A DNA stretch of 64,000 nucleotides from the NCBI GenBank assembly GCA_009809945.1, contig WTPW01000022.1:252165-316164 (forward strand). Reading direction: 5' to 3'. The first letter of the stretch is position 1, and each line of letters begins with the position of its first letter. The translations under genes were made by a program, and so were the position numbers. The notes under the pieces were generated by a model. That model worked only from the letters and a program-made list of their open reading frames with translations, searched no databases and was not told the origin of the DNA. Below are positions 11,380-23,008 of this stretch, one piece after another. The stretch comes from Gigaspora margarita (Eukaryota > Glomeromycota > Glomeromycetes > Diversisporales > Gigasporaceae).

Positions 11380-13240
11380 CATCAGCAAATTTATAATACC
11401 GAAATCTTTCGAAAGATCTTGCAGACCTGCAATATCTTTCAAAAGATTTTGTTAATGCAATTAATTTTGAAATATTTTGCAATATATTTCAAAATATTTT
11501 AGTATTTGAAATATTTCGAAATATTTTTCACAACAATGTTAGACATATGAAACCAAGCTGGATCAGTAGATCTGCAATCTGGATCATGCTGGTACCAAGA
11601 GCGCATTGTTCAAAATGTTTCGATAATGTTTGAATATATTCTACAAACTCTGTATTACAAGATCAGATTGATCTGTTTATAGATCTTTAATTTTTACATT
11701 GTTTTTTTTTCGTTTGGTTTGTTTTGTTTTTTTTGTTCGTTTTGTTTTTTCTCTTTGCTTTATTTTTTTTTCTTTTTTTTTTTATCTATTTTTTAATTAT
11801 TTTTCTTTTTATTTTGGCACTTTACAAANNNNNNNNNNNNNNNNNNNNNNNNNNNNNNNNNNNNNNNNNNNNNNNNNNNNNNNNNNNNNNNNNNNNNNNN
11901 NNNNNNNNNNNNNNNNNNNNNNNNNNNNNNNNNNNNNNNNNNNNNNNNNNNNNNNNNNNNNNNNNNNNNNNNNNNNNNNNNNNNNNNNNNNNNNNNNNNN
12001 NNNNNNNNNNNNNNNNNNNNNNNNNNNNNNNNNNNNNNNNNNNNNNNNNNNNNNNNNNNNNNNNNNNNNNNNNNNNNNNNNNNNNNNNNNNNNNNNNNNN
12101 NNNNNNNNNNNNNNNNNNNNNNNNNNNNNNNNNNNNNNNNNNNNNNNNNNNNNNNNNNNNNNNNNNNNNNNNNNNNNNNNNNNNNNNNNNNNNNNNNNNN
12201 NNNNNNNNNNNNNNNNNNNNNNNNNNNNNNNNNNNNNNNNNNNNNNNNNNNNNNNNNNNNNNNNNNNNNNNNNNNNNNNNNNNNNNNNNNNNNNNNNNNN
12301 NNNNNNNNNNNNNNNNNNNNNNNNNNNNNNNNNNNNNNNNNNNNNNNNNNNNNNNNNNNNNNNNNNNNNNNNNNNNNNNNNNNNNNNNNNNNNNNNNNNN
12401 NNNNNNNNNNNNNNNNNNNNNNNNNNNNNNNNNNNNNNNNNNNNNNNNNNNNNNNNNNNNNNNNNNNNNNNNNNNNNNNNNNNNNNNNNNNNNNNNNNNN
12501 NNNNNNNNNNNNNNNNNNNNNNNNACTATTTTTAGGAAGTATTTAAAAAAGAGCAAAACGAAGACGATAGAAAAAACAAAAGAAATAACCGAAGCAAAAC
12601 AATAGTTAAAACAAAAAAGTGAAATAATAGCTAACTGCGGGGTGAGCGAAAATAAGTGTGTAGGACTAGTTTTTTTGGAATTATATGTGATGAAGTGCGA
12701 AAGTATTTTAAAATACGTTTTCATTTTCATTTTTTCTTTTTTTTTTGGGTTTATTTTTTTTGTCGTTTTTTCATTTTTTTTTGTATAATAATATATAATA
12801 AAAATATAATATTGAATAAAAATGTATATTTAATTTAAAATAAATTTAAAATATAATGTATAATAATAAATAAAAAAATATAAAATTTTATATTGATTTG
12901 CTAAAACATACGAAACTATTTGAAAACATTGCAAAACTATGATTATGTAAATATGTATATTGTTTATTGTAATAATATGCGAAATATTACCTTCTGCAAT
13001 CCCAGAAAGGGATAATTAGGTACAGGGTTGCATTGTTTTTATTTGCCCTATTTTGCAATATTTCACAATATATTTCAAAATATTTTGAAATTTATTTTGA
13101 AATATTTCGAAAAAAATGCATGTTGAAATCTTTCAAAAGATTGCGATTCTTTCGAAAGATTTCGCATCAATTGCAATTCTTTTGAAAGATTTCGATATAC
13201 AATTTCTTTTGAAAGATTTCATATATTTATTTTGCTGATG
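11380..13240. mobile_element. CATCAG-family TIR element, copy ii
   Basis: The left end CATCAGCAAATTTATAATAC and the right end (reversed CATCAGCAAAATAAATATAT) are inverted repeats, flanked by TA at 11378-11379 and 13241-13242. Just inside each end lie clusters of the short palindromes TTTCGAAAGA and ATTTCGAAAT. The middle is poly-T rich and carries an assembly gap (11829-12524). No transposase is visible, so this is a non-autonomous DNA element; TA duplication suggests the Tc1/mariner-type group, but the family is not recognised. A close relative is at 36101-37844. Confidence 0.75.
11829..12524. other. Assembly gap (Ns)
   Basis: A run of 696 undetermined bases within the poly-T centre of a CATCAG element. 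Open frames crossing it are artefacts. Confidence 1.
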
Positions 13241-13424
13241 TAGATAGAACATCTATCTATAGTCTGAGTTTCAACTCTTGTAATATAGTTTGTGTACAAT
13301 AGTATTTGTATTTTTGAGAAACCCTTAAGGAATCTCATACAAATTATTAATAAGATAGAGACAAAACCTCATCTTAACACCAAAAAATATATATATATAT
13401 ATATAATAATAATAAATAAAAAGT

Positions 13425-13995
13425 TTTCCAGGCTGATAGCATAGCAGTTATGCTCCGAGAATACAAATTGAAAGGTTGCCAGTTCAATTTTCAGTGGTGG
13501 CAAAAATGTAAAACTATATTGCAGGTTCTTCTATATAGGAAATACTCTGTGTAGATTAGAGGGTTTTGAATAAACAACACCCATAGTGGGTTGCAGATAT
13601 GGCAGCTAGTGTGAAACCTTCGGATGGACTACTCAAATTAGACACCAAAAGTGCACATGTGGCTAGTTATACTCTCGTCTATATGGGACCCAAAAGGTGG
13701 CACTGCAGTAGTCGGGATCAAAACTCTGGAAAGAGAAATGAGTTAGAACCTGATTTGGATTAACCAAAGTTATAAGACATAATGTAAAACCTAAGTCTGA
13801 AAAGATACTACATGAACTCATGGAGCAGATGTTCTAAGGTATCGTCCATACCAACATTCGACCTGGTGGTTTTGAGTATTTGGGCCGATTGAAGGTGGTG
13901 CTGGGAGAATAAATACTTGGTGCCCACTGGGCATTTGGGTGATCTGAAATAGGGCTAGCCAAATGTAGGCTATATAGAAATAGTTTAATATATGT
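13425..13995 (+). mobile_element. tRNA-headed retroposon, head type B (SINE-like)
   Basis: The head (13432-13500) has a box A-like TAGCATAGCAGTTATGC and box B-like GGTTGCCAGTTCAATTTTC, the arrangement of a degenerate tRNA with an internal pol III promoter. The body from about 13583 shares the block 'gggttgcagatatggcagct' through 'ctagttatactctcgtct' with the head-A retroposons at 31.3, 38.9, 42.4 and 55.7 kb. After 13690 the two families differ. The 3' end is uncertain; an A/T-rich stretch begins at 13990. A second head-B copy is at 56095. Confidence 0.6.
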
Positions 13996-14059
13996 ACTTT
14001 TGTACATTTGTTGTATATAATAAATAAAGTATTAAGTACATGTAAGCAACTAGTGCAAG

Positions 14060-14583
14060 TTAAAAAAAATAATAAATAAAAAAAAATAAAATTTTATAAT
14101 AAATTGCAAAACCTTGTGAAAACCTGTAAAATGTTTAAAAATTTGCAAAAAGTATGATTATGTGAATATAATATTATTAATTGATATCATATCAGATATA
14201 TATCGATTAATATCTATATCAAATATATATCAATTAATTTCACTATCGATAAAAATTAGCAGGGGTATTGGGTATTGATATATGGGGGTGAGTCAGTAAA
14301 AAAGGAACAAATTTTTTCCAAGTAAAAGTTTTCATGACTTTAAACTTAAATATCTTAATAATTATCTTAATAAATTTAATAAATTTTTTTTTATTTTAAT
14401 TCTATATAATTTCAAGAGTAAAATAAAAATTTTTTTAGCAAATTTGATTTAAAGTTGTTAAGATATTTAAATTTAAAAATTAAAAAAATTTTACTAAAAA
14501 TGATTTGTCCCTTTCTACTGACTCACTCCTATATATCTTATTGGTTAGTAATCGATATATATCTATATATAAATTTGCTGATG
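14060..14583. mobile_element. CATCAG-family fragment, right end only
   Basis: Ends with the inverted form of CATCAGCAAATTTATATATA (14583 inward) and carries the ATCGATATATAT-type internal repeats seen at 21.2, 22.3 and 31.0 kb. The left part is missing. It is interrupted by the MITE at 14283-14531. Confidence 0.6.
14283..14531. mobile_element. GAGTCAG MITE (Stowaway-like), copy 1, 249 bp
   Basis: Inverted ends TGGGGGTGAGTCAGTAAAAA and (reversed) TAGGAGTGAGTCAGTAGAAA lie next to TA on both sides. Further in, both arms read 'ggaacaaatttttt'/'gggacaaatcattttt'. Related copies are at 15312-15555 and 17197-17267. Non-coding; TA duplications point to Tc1/mariner-type mobilisation. Confidence 0.75.
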
Positions 14584-15311
14584 GTCAAGTAGCCTCTATA
14601 TAGTAAAATTAAACTTTTATTCCTGAAGTAAGCATCTTAACTTGGAAAAAAAACTCATTTAGCATATAAAAATACATTATGCTAGCATATTTAATTTTAT
14701 AAATTAAAAATTTAAAAGAAGATGCTTAATTTTTATTTTTTGATCAAAAATATAAAATTAAGCATCTTTTCTGAAATTTTTAAGAAATAATAAAATTAAA
14801 TATAATGAATTAATGTATTTATATACTGATCAAGTTTTCTTAGAATACAAAGTTAGAATCAATTAGTAAAATGTTGAGGATTATAATATTTTCTATAATT
14901 TTATTAAGAAAAATACTAAAAATACTATTATATACAAAATTTTATTAATTGATTATTAATATTCTGTTCTAATAAAACTTGTTCAGCATATAAAATACAT
15001 TATTTTAGTATATTTAATTATATATTTCTTGAAAATTTAAGAGAAGATGCTTAATTTTGGATTTTTTGATTAAAAAATCCAAAATTAAGCATTTTCTCTT
15101 AAATTTTCAAAAAATATAAAAGTACATATACAATAGAATTTATTTTATATACTAAAAAAGTTTCTTAGAGCATAAAGTTAGAATCAATTAGTAAAATTTT
15201 AAGAACATTATTTTCTATAATTTTATTAATAAAAATACTATAAATGCTATTATATACAAAATTTTTTTAATTGATTATAATATTTTGCTATAATAAAACT
15301 TGTTCAGCATA

Positions 15312-15555
15312 TGGAGGAACATCAATAGAAAAGGGACAAATCTTTTCTAAGTAAAAGTTTTTCAACTTTAAGTTAAAATAACTTAACAACTACTTAACAA
15401 ATTTAATCAAAATTTTTTTATTATAATTTTTTATAGTTATAGAATTAAAACAAAAAAAATTTATTAAATTTGATTTGGTAGTTGTCAAGATATTTAATTT
15501 AAAATTTTAAAAAAAGTTACTAAAAATGATTTGTCTCTTTTCTATTGAGTCCTCA
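15312..15555. mobile_element. GAGTCAG MITE, copy 2, 244 bp, in the tandem array
   Basis: The ends TGGAGGAACATCAATAGAAA and (reversed) TGAGGACTCAATAGAAAAGA are inverted. TA flanks both sides, and the neighbouring array unit shows the empty site ('ttcagcatataaaatac' at about 14983-15000), so the insertion and its TA duplication are directly visible. Confidence 0.85.
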
Positions 15556-15813
15556 TATAAAAATACATTATATTGGCATATTTAATTTTATAATTTTTAA
15601 AAATTTAAGAAAAGATGCTTAATTTTGGATTTTTTTTGATCAAAACTTCAAAATTAAGCATCTTCTTAAATCTTCAAGAAATAAAAAATTAAATATGCTA
15701 GCATAGTCAGTAGTGTATTTTCATATACTAAACAAGTTTTCTTAGAGCACAAAGTTAGAATTAATTAATAAAATTTTGAGATTATAATATTTTCTAAAAT
15801 TTTATTAATAAAA

Positions 15814-16067
15814 AGGGTGTTTGTACATAAGGTATATAAAAAATCAAATGATATCTTGAATTTTCAATTATAAAATTCATCTTTTGGCTTCTAACAAAAA
15901 AAGATCTTTATTAAATTTTGGTGTAACTAACTATTGTCCCAATTCTGAACTCACCCTTATCTAACTATAAACATATATTTATAAAAATTATTTGATTGCA
16001 TATTATACAAAATTGTAATCAAAAATTAATACCTGTGTATAAATACTAGTGTAAATTATTAAATTTT
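15814..16067. mobile_element. Insertion of about 250 bp in the third array unit
   Basis: Comparison with the first array unit ('ttttattaagaaaaatactaa') shows an extra segment here between 'ttttattaataaaa' and 'taaaaatactaaaa'. Its ends are weakly inverted (GTACATAAGGTAT near the left, ATACCTGTGTAT near the right). Family unknown; boundaries are good to about 10 bp. Confidence 0.5.
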
Positions 16068-16689
16068 CTAATAAAAATACTAAAAATGTTATTATCCCAA
16101 AATTTTATTAATTGATTATATATAGTGTATTTAATTTTATAATTTTTAAAAATTTAAGAAAAGATGCTTATTTTTGGATTTTTTTTGATCAAAAAAATTT
16201 AAAATTATGTATTTTTTTCTTAAATTTTTAAAAAACATAAAATTAAATATGCTTAGTATAATGTATTTTTACATACTAACCAAATTTTTTTAGAGCACCC
16301 AGACCTATAAGCACTATCTAAATGTAATAATTTAATTTTTAGCAAATTACTATAAAAACTTAATGTAATAATTGAATTTTTAGCAAATTTACTTAATTTT
16401 AGAGATAGCAAAAACTTTAAAATTTGTGCAGATTAGTTATGACCTATATAAAAGATGTCCAAGGTTCTAAGTTTACTAAAAGCAATACTTCTATATTATA
16501 AAAAAATTTTATATAAAAAGAACTTTGAAGATTAATAAAAATTGTAAATACTTATATATATACTTGTCAATAGTTTAGAGTAGAGGCCTGCCTGTATTGG
16601 GTCCCATGGCCTGGTGCAGTCTGGGTCTAATTACTAAATTTTATACTTACAGGCTAGGCTAGACCAAAATTTTTAAATAATATAATATT

Positions 16690-17108
16690 AAAACCTTTTA
16701 AACCAATAAAATTTTTAAAATTTTAACAAATAAAAGGCTTTTAAAATTTCTAATAAACAAATAAAAAGCTTTAAATTTTTAATAAATAAATAAAAGTCTT
16801 GATATTTTTAATAAAAAAAACCTTTAAAATTTTTTAATAATAAATAAAAAACCTTTAAAATTTTTAATAAAAAATAAAAATTTAAACTTTTAATAAAAAA
16901 AAAATTTTAAAATTTTAATAAACAAATAAAAAATTTTTTAGAATTTTAATGAACAAATAAAATCTTTAAAATTTTTAATAAATAAATAGAAAGTTTTTAA
17001 ATTTTTAATAAACAAATAAAGGCTTTTAATAAATAAATAAAAAGTTTTTAAAGATTTTTAATAAACAAATAAAGTTTTATTAAACAATAAAAAGTTTTTA
17101 AATTTTTA
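16690..17108. repeat. A+T minisatellite, unit about 28-30 bp
   Basis: Imperfect copies of 'tttttaataaacaaataaaa' plus 'agtttttaaa' run through this stretch and resume at 17406-17575 after the MITE at 17115-17405. Non-coding. Confidence 0.8.
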
Positions 17109-17114
17109 ATAAAT

Positions 17115-17405
17115 GTCATAGCTGATACTAAAGTTAGTTAATACTGAAGCTATAGAATCTCGATTTGAAACTATAAGCCCTGCTGAAATCTATATATGGA
17201 GGCGAGTCAGTAGAAAAGGGACAAATTTATCTAATAAATTTGTCTCTTTTCTACTAACTCACCTCCATATACTCTTAAAATATATACCCAAACCTTACCC
17301 TAACCTATAGAACAAAAACAAAAAAAAATATTCAAAAAAAATTTTAAATTTTTTATCAAATAGGTCATAACTTCAGCATTAGCCAACTTTAGCATTAACC
17401 ATAAC
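17115..17405. mobile_element. MITE with long inverted ends, carrying another MITE
   Basis: Left GTCATAGCTGATACTAAAGT and right (reversed) GTTATGGTTAATGCTAAAGT continue to match for about 40 bp. AATAAAT flanks both sides, but the surrounding repeat is full of AATAAA, so that duplication may be chance. A 71-bp hairpin (17197-17267) is inserted inside. Confidence 0.65.
17197..17267. mobile_element. GAGTCAG MITE, copy 3: a 71-bp near-perfect hairpin
   Basis: Starts TGGAGGCGAGTCAGTAGAAA and ends with its inverted counterpart (TGGAGGTGAGTTAGTAGAAA on the other strand), flanked by TA. Virtually nothing but the two terminal repeats is left, compared with 244-249 bp in the other copies. Confidence 0.85.
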
Positions 17406-17617
17406 AATAAATAAATAAAAGGTTTAAAAACTTTTAATAAATAAAATAAAATTTTTAAAATTTTTAATAAATAAAAGCTTTAAAATTTAACAAATAAATA
17501 AAACCCTTAATCTTTTTAATAAACAAAACAAAAACTTTTAAAAATTTTTAATAAAAAAATTTTTTAATTATAAAAATTAATAATTTTTAGATTTTATAAA
17601 TAGGGCATTAGTTTATA

Positions 17618-19078
17618 TAGAGCTTTGACCTGGGTCAGAAGATAGTGACCCAGATGGGTCAGGTATTGACCCAGGTCATGACCCGGATCAACGGGTCATG
17701 CAGACAATTATAAAATTTTTTGCTTTTTCCAATTGAATTTTATAATTCTATGATGCAAGATTAAATAAATGTTATTATTAAGTGTTATGGATCATAATAA
17801 AATCAGATTAAAATGAATATAGGTTTTTATTTAACACTCTAAACCCACATATACTTGTTTAATATAAACTTCACTCTAACACTAACCTCTAAACTTAACC
17901 CCTAACCTTAAAAAATGTGCACAAACCATATTTCATTTTAATCTGCTTTCACTTTAATTCACCACAATAATTACTCTGGTTACACAAATCAAGATAAGTA
18001 ATTTATTTTTTGTTAATCAATTTTTAGTTTTTTTTAGTAGCCTTTTTTTTTAGCATTGAATTCTCTAGAGTCTTAATATCTTCATCTCTAGGTGCCCTTC
18101 TTTTGCTGATATTGTTGCGCTGAAGTTGTCATTTATTAGTGCCATCATTTTGGTTGATTTTGGTATTAGTATTCTGGTTTCGCCATTTCGTTCTTGTTGG
18201 TGGGTTGTCTTTGCTCTGTTTTAAGGAGAGTACCTTTAGTGTCGCTGTTTTATGAAGCAGTATTATTTTATGGGTATTATCTTTAGCGCCGCTATTTCAC
18301 AGGTGGCCGATCAGTATCTCTATTGTCTGCTATAGTTACTTTGTGTTGGTATGTATGTCTTGTTTATGGTTTGTATGTTTCTTTGGTAATTGATAGCGAG
18401 TTTCAATTTCATAAATAGCATGGCTAATGGTAAATTTTTTCAATATAGGCGGCATTAAGTCATGACACATTTCTATTTCTTGGCAAATATAGGGCTTTCT
18501 TCGTAATGCAGTAGTTTTTAGATTGGAATTAGGGTTAAAAGGTAGGTTGAAGCTAGAGTAATGTTAGCAGTTAGGATAATGGGTTAGGATAGGATTAGTA
18601 GAATACGATATGTAATTTGGTTAGCATGGCAAAATGTTTGTAATGACATTTTAAATACTTTTACAATACAACAAAATAAATATATAAAATTTATAGATTG
18701 TAATAAATAAATACTATAATGATAAATAATATATATCAATATAGTTTGATTTAAAAATATATTGTGCTAAAACTGTTCAATTTATAATAATTGCCGATTA
18801 GTAAATATTAGTGAAATAATCATTCAGTTAATTTTTGTCAGGTTTCGTGGCAATAAAGTGAATTTTTTTTGATCATAACTCGGACACTGAGTCCATCAAA
18901 AATAGCTTGAACATTGAAAATTGACAACACTGCTGCTACCTATAAACATAAATTGCACAATATGCATTTTTGTCTATTTGAATTCTGCTCTATTTGACCC
19001 TGGTCATAGCAACTTTCGACCTGTGACCCACCAGATCAGGTGACCCATATGGGTCACCTGACCTGGGTCAAAGCTCTA
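17618..19078. mobile_element. hAT-like non-autonomous element, 1461 bp
   Basis: Perfect 8-bp duplication AGTTTATA (17610-17617 and 19079-19086). Inverted ends TAGAGCTTTGACCTGGGTCA and TAGAGCTTTGACCCAGGTCA are followed inside by several GACCC/GGGTC motifs (17650-17700 and 19000-19065). The middle (18050-18480) is less A+T-rich than its surroundings and has a direct repeat of the type 'cctttagtgtcgctgtttta'/'tctttagcgccgctatttca' at 18230 and 18281. No convincing transposase ORF exists on either strand. Confidence 0.9.
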
Positions 19079-19092
19079 AGTTTATATTTGGG

Positions 19093-20674
19093 TGTCCAGG
19101 ATTATGATCTGGTAAATGCCAAATTATGCATCCGGTAAATTACAAATTATGCGAATTATGCGGACCCCAGGATTAGGGTTAAAAATTTTGCTGCCCAAAT
19201 ATCAAAATCTGCTGTAATGCAAGACAAACGTTTAAAACCAAAAATTTAGTCTATGAAACTGTTTATGTGTTATTATACAAATAAAATTTTTGAACTCTAA
19301 CCTAATTGCAAGATTTTATCCCTAATCTAAAAGCACAAAATTTTGCTAGAAATTTTTTGTGTTCTAATTTTGCCCATGTCAAAAATTACAAGTACGTATG
19401 TACGTACGTTACGTAACTTACATTGTACAACCAATAGTGTGTTGGCATAAAATCGTTATACCAATGCTATAAAAGTTCTAGTATAATAAATAATTGTTAC
19501 TACATTCAGATCTATTAATTTTGGAGTGTGAATACTATGATAGTTTAGCCAGCATTATTTACATGATCCTATTCGGAATTACAGAATTAGAGTATAATAC
19601 TCCAGGGGCGACCGTTCTGGTTACACAAATATGAAAATCTTCGAATAGGTGATAACCAATCAAAATCAGAGATTTTTGAAATAACAAATTCATAAAAAAA
19701 TGTAAAAACGAAGTGAAATATTAAAGACAATACATTAAAGACTATACATAAAGTTCATAATAAATGCTCTAACTCCGATTGCAGTAGATAAGTATTTTTA
19801 TTTATTAATTTGTTTATTAATTCATCTATTTATTAACAAAATTAACTAAGTTTTAACTACCGTTAATAAAAATTTAATAATTTTTGATACAATAAAACTC
19901 TATGTCTAGTCTAAAACATAACGCTAAATGTTTTGTGCGATCTTTACAATACAATAATTATTCTATTGATGGAGACATTTATGACCTTGGTACAGTATAC
20001 AATGTATATATACAAAGCTTCTACTTTAAACAAAAAAATAAAAAGAAATTATATAGTTAGTTAAGCTGCTATTATGCTTTAATTAAAAGATTTCTAAACA
20101 AATACATATAATAATAATGAAATGCTTGATATATTATCTTCGCTGAATCGTTACCTTTAACTTTTCATACTTTTGTTCATTCGACGAGTTGAATTTAGTT
20201 AACCTAGTAGTTTATATACTTTTGACAATATGTTTTTTAATAGTAACTTTGCTAGGTAATAACAGTACAAGGACGTGGGATTAACGGAGATTAAAGAAAT
20301 ATGTTATAGAACGGTTCGAATACTTCAAGTTTGCTTAATACACTTTGCTACGTTTCATAGCAGGATAAGTTACCCGACTTTCCTAAAAAAGTATTGTAAA
20401 ACAATATAAAAAAAATTCTTATCAATTGTGTAATGATCTACAAATTGATGGGACGGTCGCCCCTGGAGTATAATACAGTAATATAGCGACTTGATATCGC
20501 ATTCTGTGTAACTTAATCTGTGTAACATCAATTGGCCAATAGAAATTTTTTTATACGAGAGAATGGATAAATTATGCGGGATTATGCGAATTTCATTAAA
20601 TTATGCAAAATCGCATATTTTATGTGGTATAAGGCGAATTATGCGGATATTATCCCGGATCATAATCCTGGACA
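19093..20674. mobile_element. TIR element with TGTCCAGGATTATGATC ends
   Basis: The left end TGTCCAGGATTATGATCTGG and the right end (reversed TGTCCAGGATTATGATCCGG) are inverted repeats. Inside them 'aaattatgcgaattatgcgg' (19140-19164) and similar ATTATGCG motifs (20570-20650) recur on both flanks. No clear target duplication is visible. It hosts the insertion at 19600-20468. Non-coding. Confidence 0.7.
19600..20468. mobile_element. Mariner-type non-autonomous element, 869 bp
   Basis: Ends CTCCAGGGGCGACCGTTCTG and (reversed) CTCCAGGGGCGACCGTCCCA share 16 bp and are flanked by TA (19598-19599, 20469-20470). The CTCC start and TA duplication resemble Stowaway/mariner MITEs. The terminal CpG sites are unmutated, suggesting a fairly recent insertion. 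No ORF of note. Confidence 0.8.
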
Positions 20675-21151
20675 GTCTAGTTTATATCAATCTGTCACCA
20701 TGGCAACCCTACGATCGACCAATCAAAATCGATCACATGAGTCACATGATCATCAATTTGCAAAGTAATATACACGAAGTAAACTGCCAAACATATGACT
20801 CATAGGACCAAATTTGATCGATTGATCATTCAAAAAATATTATATAATAAAATTCACTAAATTAAAAAAAAGTGAATTTACTAAAATTTTATTAAAAAAA
20901 AAGCAAATCACTACTGGACAACTCTGAAATTTTATTTTTTTTAAAAAAAATAACAATGCAAAATATACTAAAAATTTTATTTAAAAAAATGAATTATAAT
21001 CAGAACAACTTTGAAATTTTTATTTTTTTTTTAAAAAACAAAACAACAATACAAATATTTTTAATTTAATCAGCATTACTGCATTATGATATCATAAACC
21101 CAACAAATTTTATATAAAAAAAATTAATATACAATACATTAAAATGGCAAC
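20675..21151. other. Interval without a gene, interior of the 16.6-28.0 kb hAT-like element
   Basis: It contains 'tcgatcacatgagtcacatgatcatc' type Cat/Gat motifs (20720-20755) and A-rich runs. The two overlapping small ORFs at 20563-20805 are not supported as genes: they cross the TIR of a transposon. Confidence 0.5.
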
Positions 21152-22262
21152 CATCATTAAATTTTATATATAAATATATATCGATTACTAACCGGTAAGA
21201 TATATATCGATACCCATCATCCTGCTGATTTCTATCAATAGTGATAGCAATCGATATATATCTGATATAGATATTAATCAATATATATCTAATATAATAT
21301 CAATTAATAATATTATATTCATATAATCATGCTTTTTGCAAATTTTTAAACATTTTACAGGTTTTTGCAAAGTTTCGCAATTTATTATAAAATTTTATTT
21401 TTTTTATTTATTATTATTATATATTATATTTTAAATTAAATATACATTTTTTTAATCAATATTTGCAAGTTTTCACAATTTAATATAAAATTATTTATTT
21501 ATTTATTATTATTATATATTAGGCAATTTCTATTTGTACAACTGTATATAAACATGAGTACATATAATAACTTAACATTTTGCTTGTGAAACCATTTTTC
21601 AAATTTTAACAAAAAAAAAAATCTATGCAAAATTTTAGTATAAACTACCTCTAACCCTAACCTTTAACCTAATTTATCTTTGTAACTTTAATTCAATTTA
21701 ATTTTTTTTAAATTTTGTATTAAATTTTTTATAAATTATATCTGTGTTTCATACACAAGAGTAAATTAATAAATTTTCTATATATTATATTATATTACAT
21801 ATTTTTATTATATATTATTATAAAAAAAAATAAAAAACCAAAAAAAAACCCCAAAAAAATAACAAAAAAAAACAAAAATGAAACAGTAGTAATATTTTTA
21901 ACTACTTTCGCACTTCATCACATCTACTATTATATTTGCTTATATTTACTGCTTCTGCAAAGTGCTAGAGAAGTTAGAGTTAGTGTTTTTGTAAAGTGCT
22001 AGAAAGTCAGATCATTTTCTTGCAAAGTTCTGAAAAAAGTCAGTAATAAATAAAATAAAATTAAAAAATAAATAAAAAAAAAAAGAAAAACAAACAAAAA
22101 ACAAAAATGTAAGCAAACTAAATAAAGCCCCAAATCTTTATTTCTCTGAAGTAAGAGTTTGTTTCTTGCAATTTAGAAATTATCAAAGGTTTTTGCAATA
22201 TGCTGGAATAAATAAAAAAAATAAAAATTAAAGAAATAAGTAAAAAAAAAAAAAAAAAATAG
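21152..22262. mobile_element. CATCAG-family fragment, left end kept
   Basis: The left end CATCATTAAATTTTATATAT is followed by the ATATATATCGATTAC motif as in the copies at 22269 and 31023. Internal text parallels 22.4-23.0 kb. It is cut short where the next copy begins. No coding content. Confidence 0.6.
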
Positions 22263-23008
22263 AATGTACATCAGCAAATTTTATATATAGATATATATCG
22301 ATTACTAACCATGTAGATATATATCGATTACTAACCATGTAAATATATATTGATTACACACAACACTGTTGCAATCTATCAATAGTGATAGTAATCGATA
22401 TATATCTGATATAGATATTAATCGATATATAATGATAGTGATTATAATCGATACATATCCATGATAGTTTATAATCAATATACAAAATGCATCTGTTCAC
22501 ATAATCATGCTTTTTTATTTATTATTATTATTATATATTATTTTAAATTAAATATACAATATTTACAAGTTTTCGCAATTTAATATAAAATTTTATTATT
22601 TTATTTATTATTATATATTATATTTTAAATATTACATATTTTATTATATATTATTATAAAAAAAAAGAAAAAAAAAATAAAACCAAAAAAGAACGAAACN
22701 GAAAAAAAATAATGAAAATAAAATGAAAATGAAAAAAAATAAACTATTATATTTGCTTATATTTGCTTATATTTGCTTATTTTCGATTATATTCACTTAT
22801 ATTTGCTTATATTCACTACTACTTGCAAAGTGCTGGAGAAGTTAGAATTGGTGTTCTTGTAAAGTGCCAGAATAGTTACGTTATTTTCTTGTGCAAAGTT
22901 CTGAAAGAATTAAGGAATAAAAAAAAGAACAAAAAACAAAAAGTAAACCCAAAAAAAATAATGAAAAAAAATGAAAACGAAAAAAAAAAACTATTATATT
23001 TGCTTCTA

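Larger units (their letters stand above)
14640..16300. repeat. 322-bp tandem array, four units, each a long palindrome
   Basis: Units begin near 14677, 14998, 15567 and 16125; the spacing is about 321-323 bp after subtracting the insertions at 15312-15555 and about 15814-16067. Each unit holds a hairpin whose arms read 'agatgcttaattttggattt' and its reverse complement (centres near 14747, 15072, 15635, 16185), followed by a spacer with 'gcacaaagttagaattaatt'. Part of this spacer recurs at 39405. It could be an amplified palindromic MITE or a satellite; it is non-coding. Confidence 0.75.

Noticed and set aside
11699-12730. Long open frames across N runs (also at 24697-25695, 36472-37190 and 49270-50148)
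   Set aside because: They exist only because undetermined bases contain no stop codons; their real residues are homopolymer products.
13241-13425. Solo LTR-like segment
   Set aside because: No matching second copy, no clear TG...CA ends and no target duplication were seen.
14640-16300. CRISPR array
   Set aside because: Units are 322 bp, without short repeats and unique spacers, in a eukaryotic transposon context.
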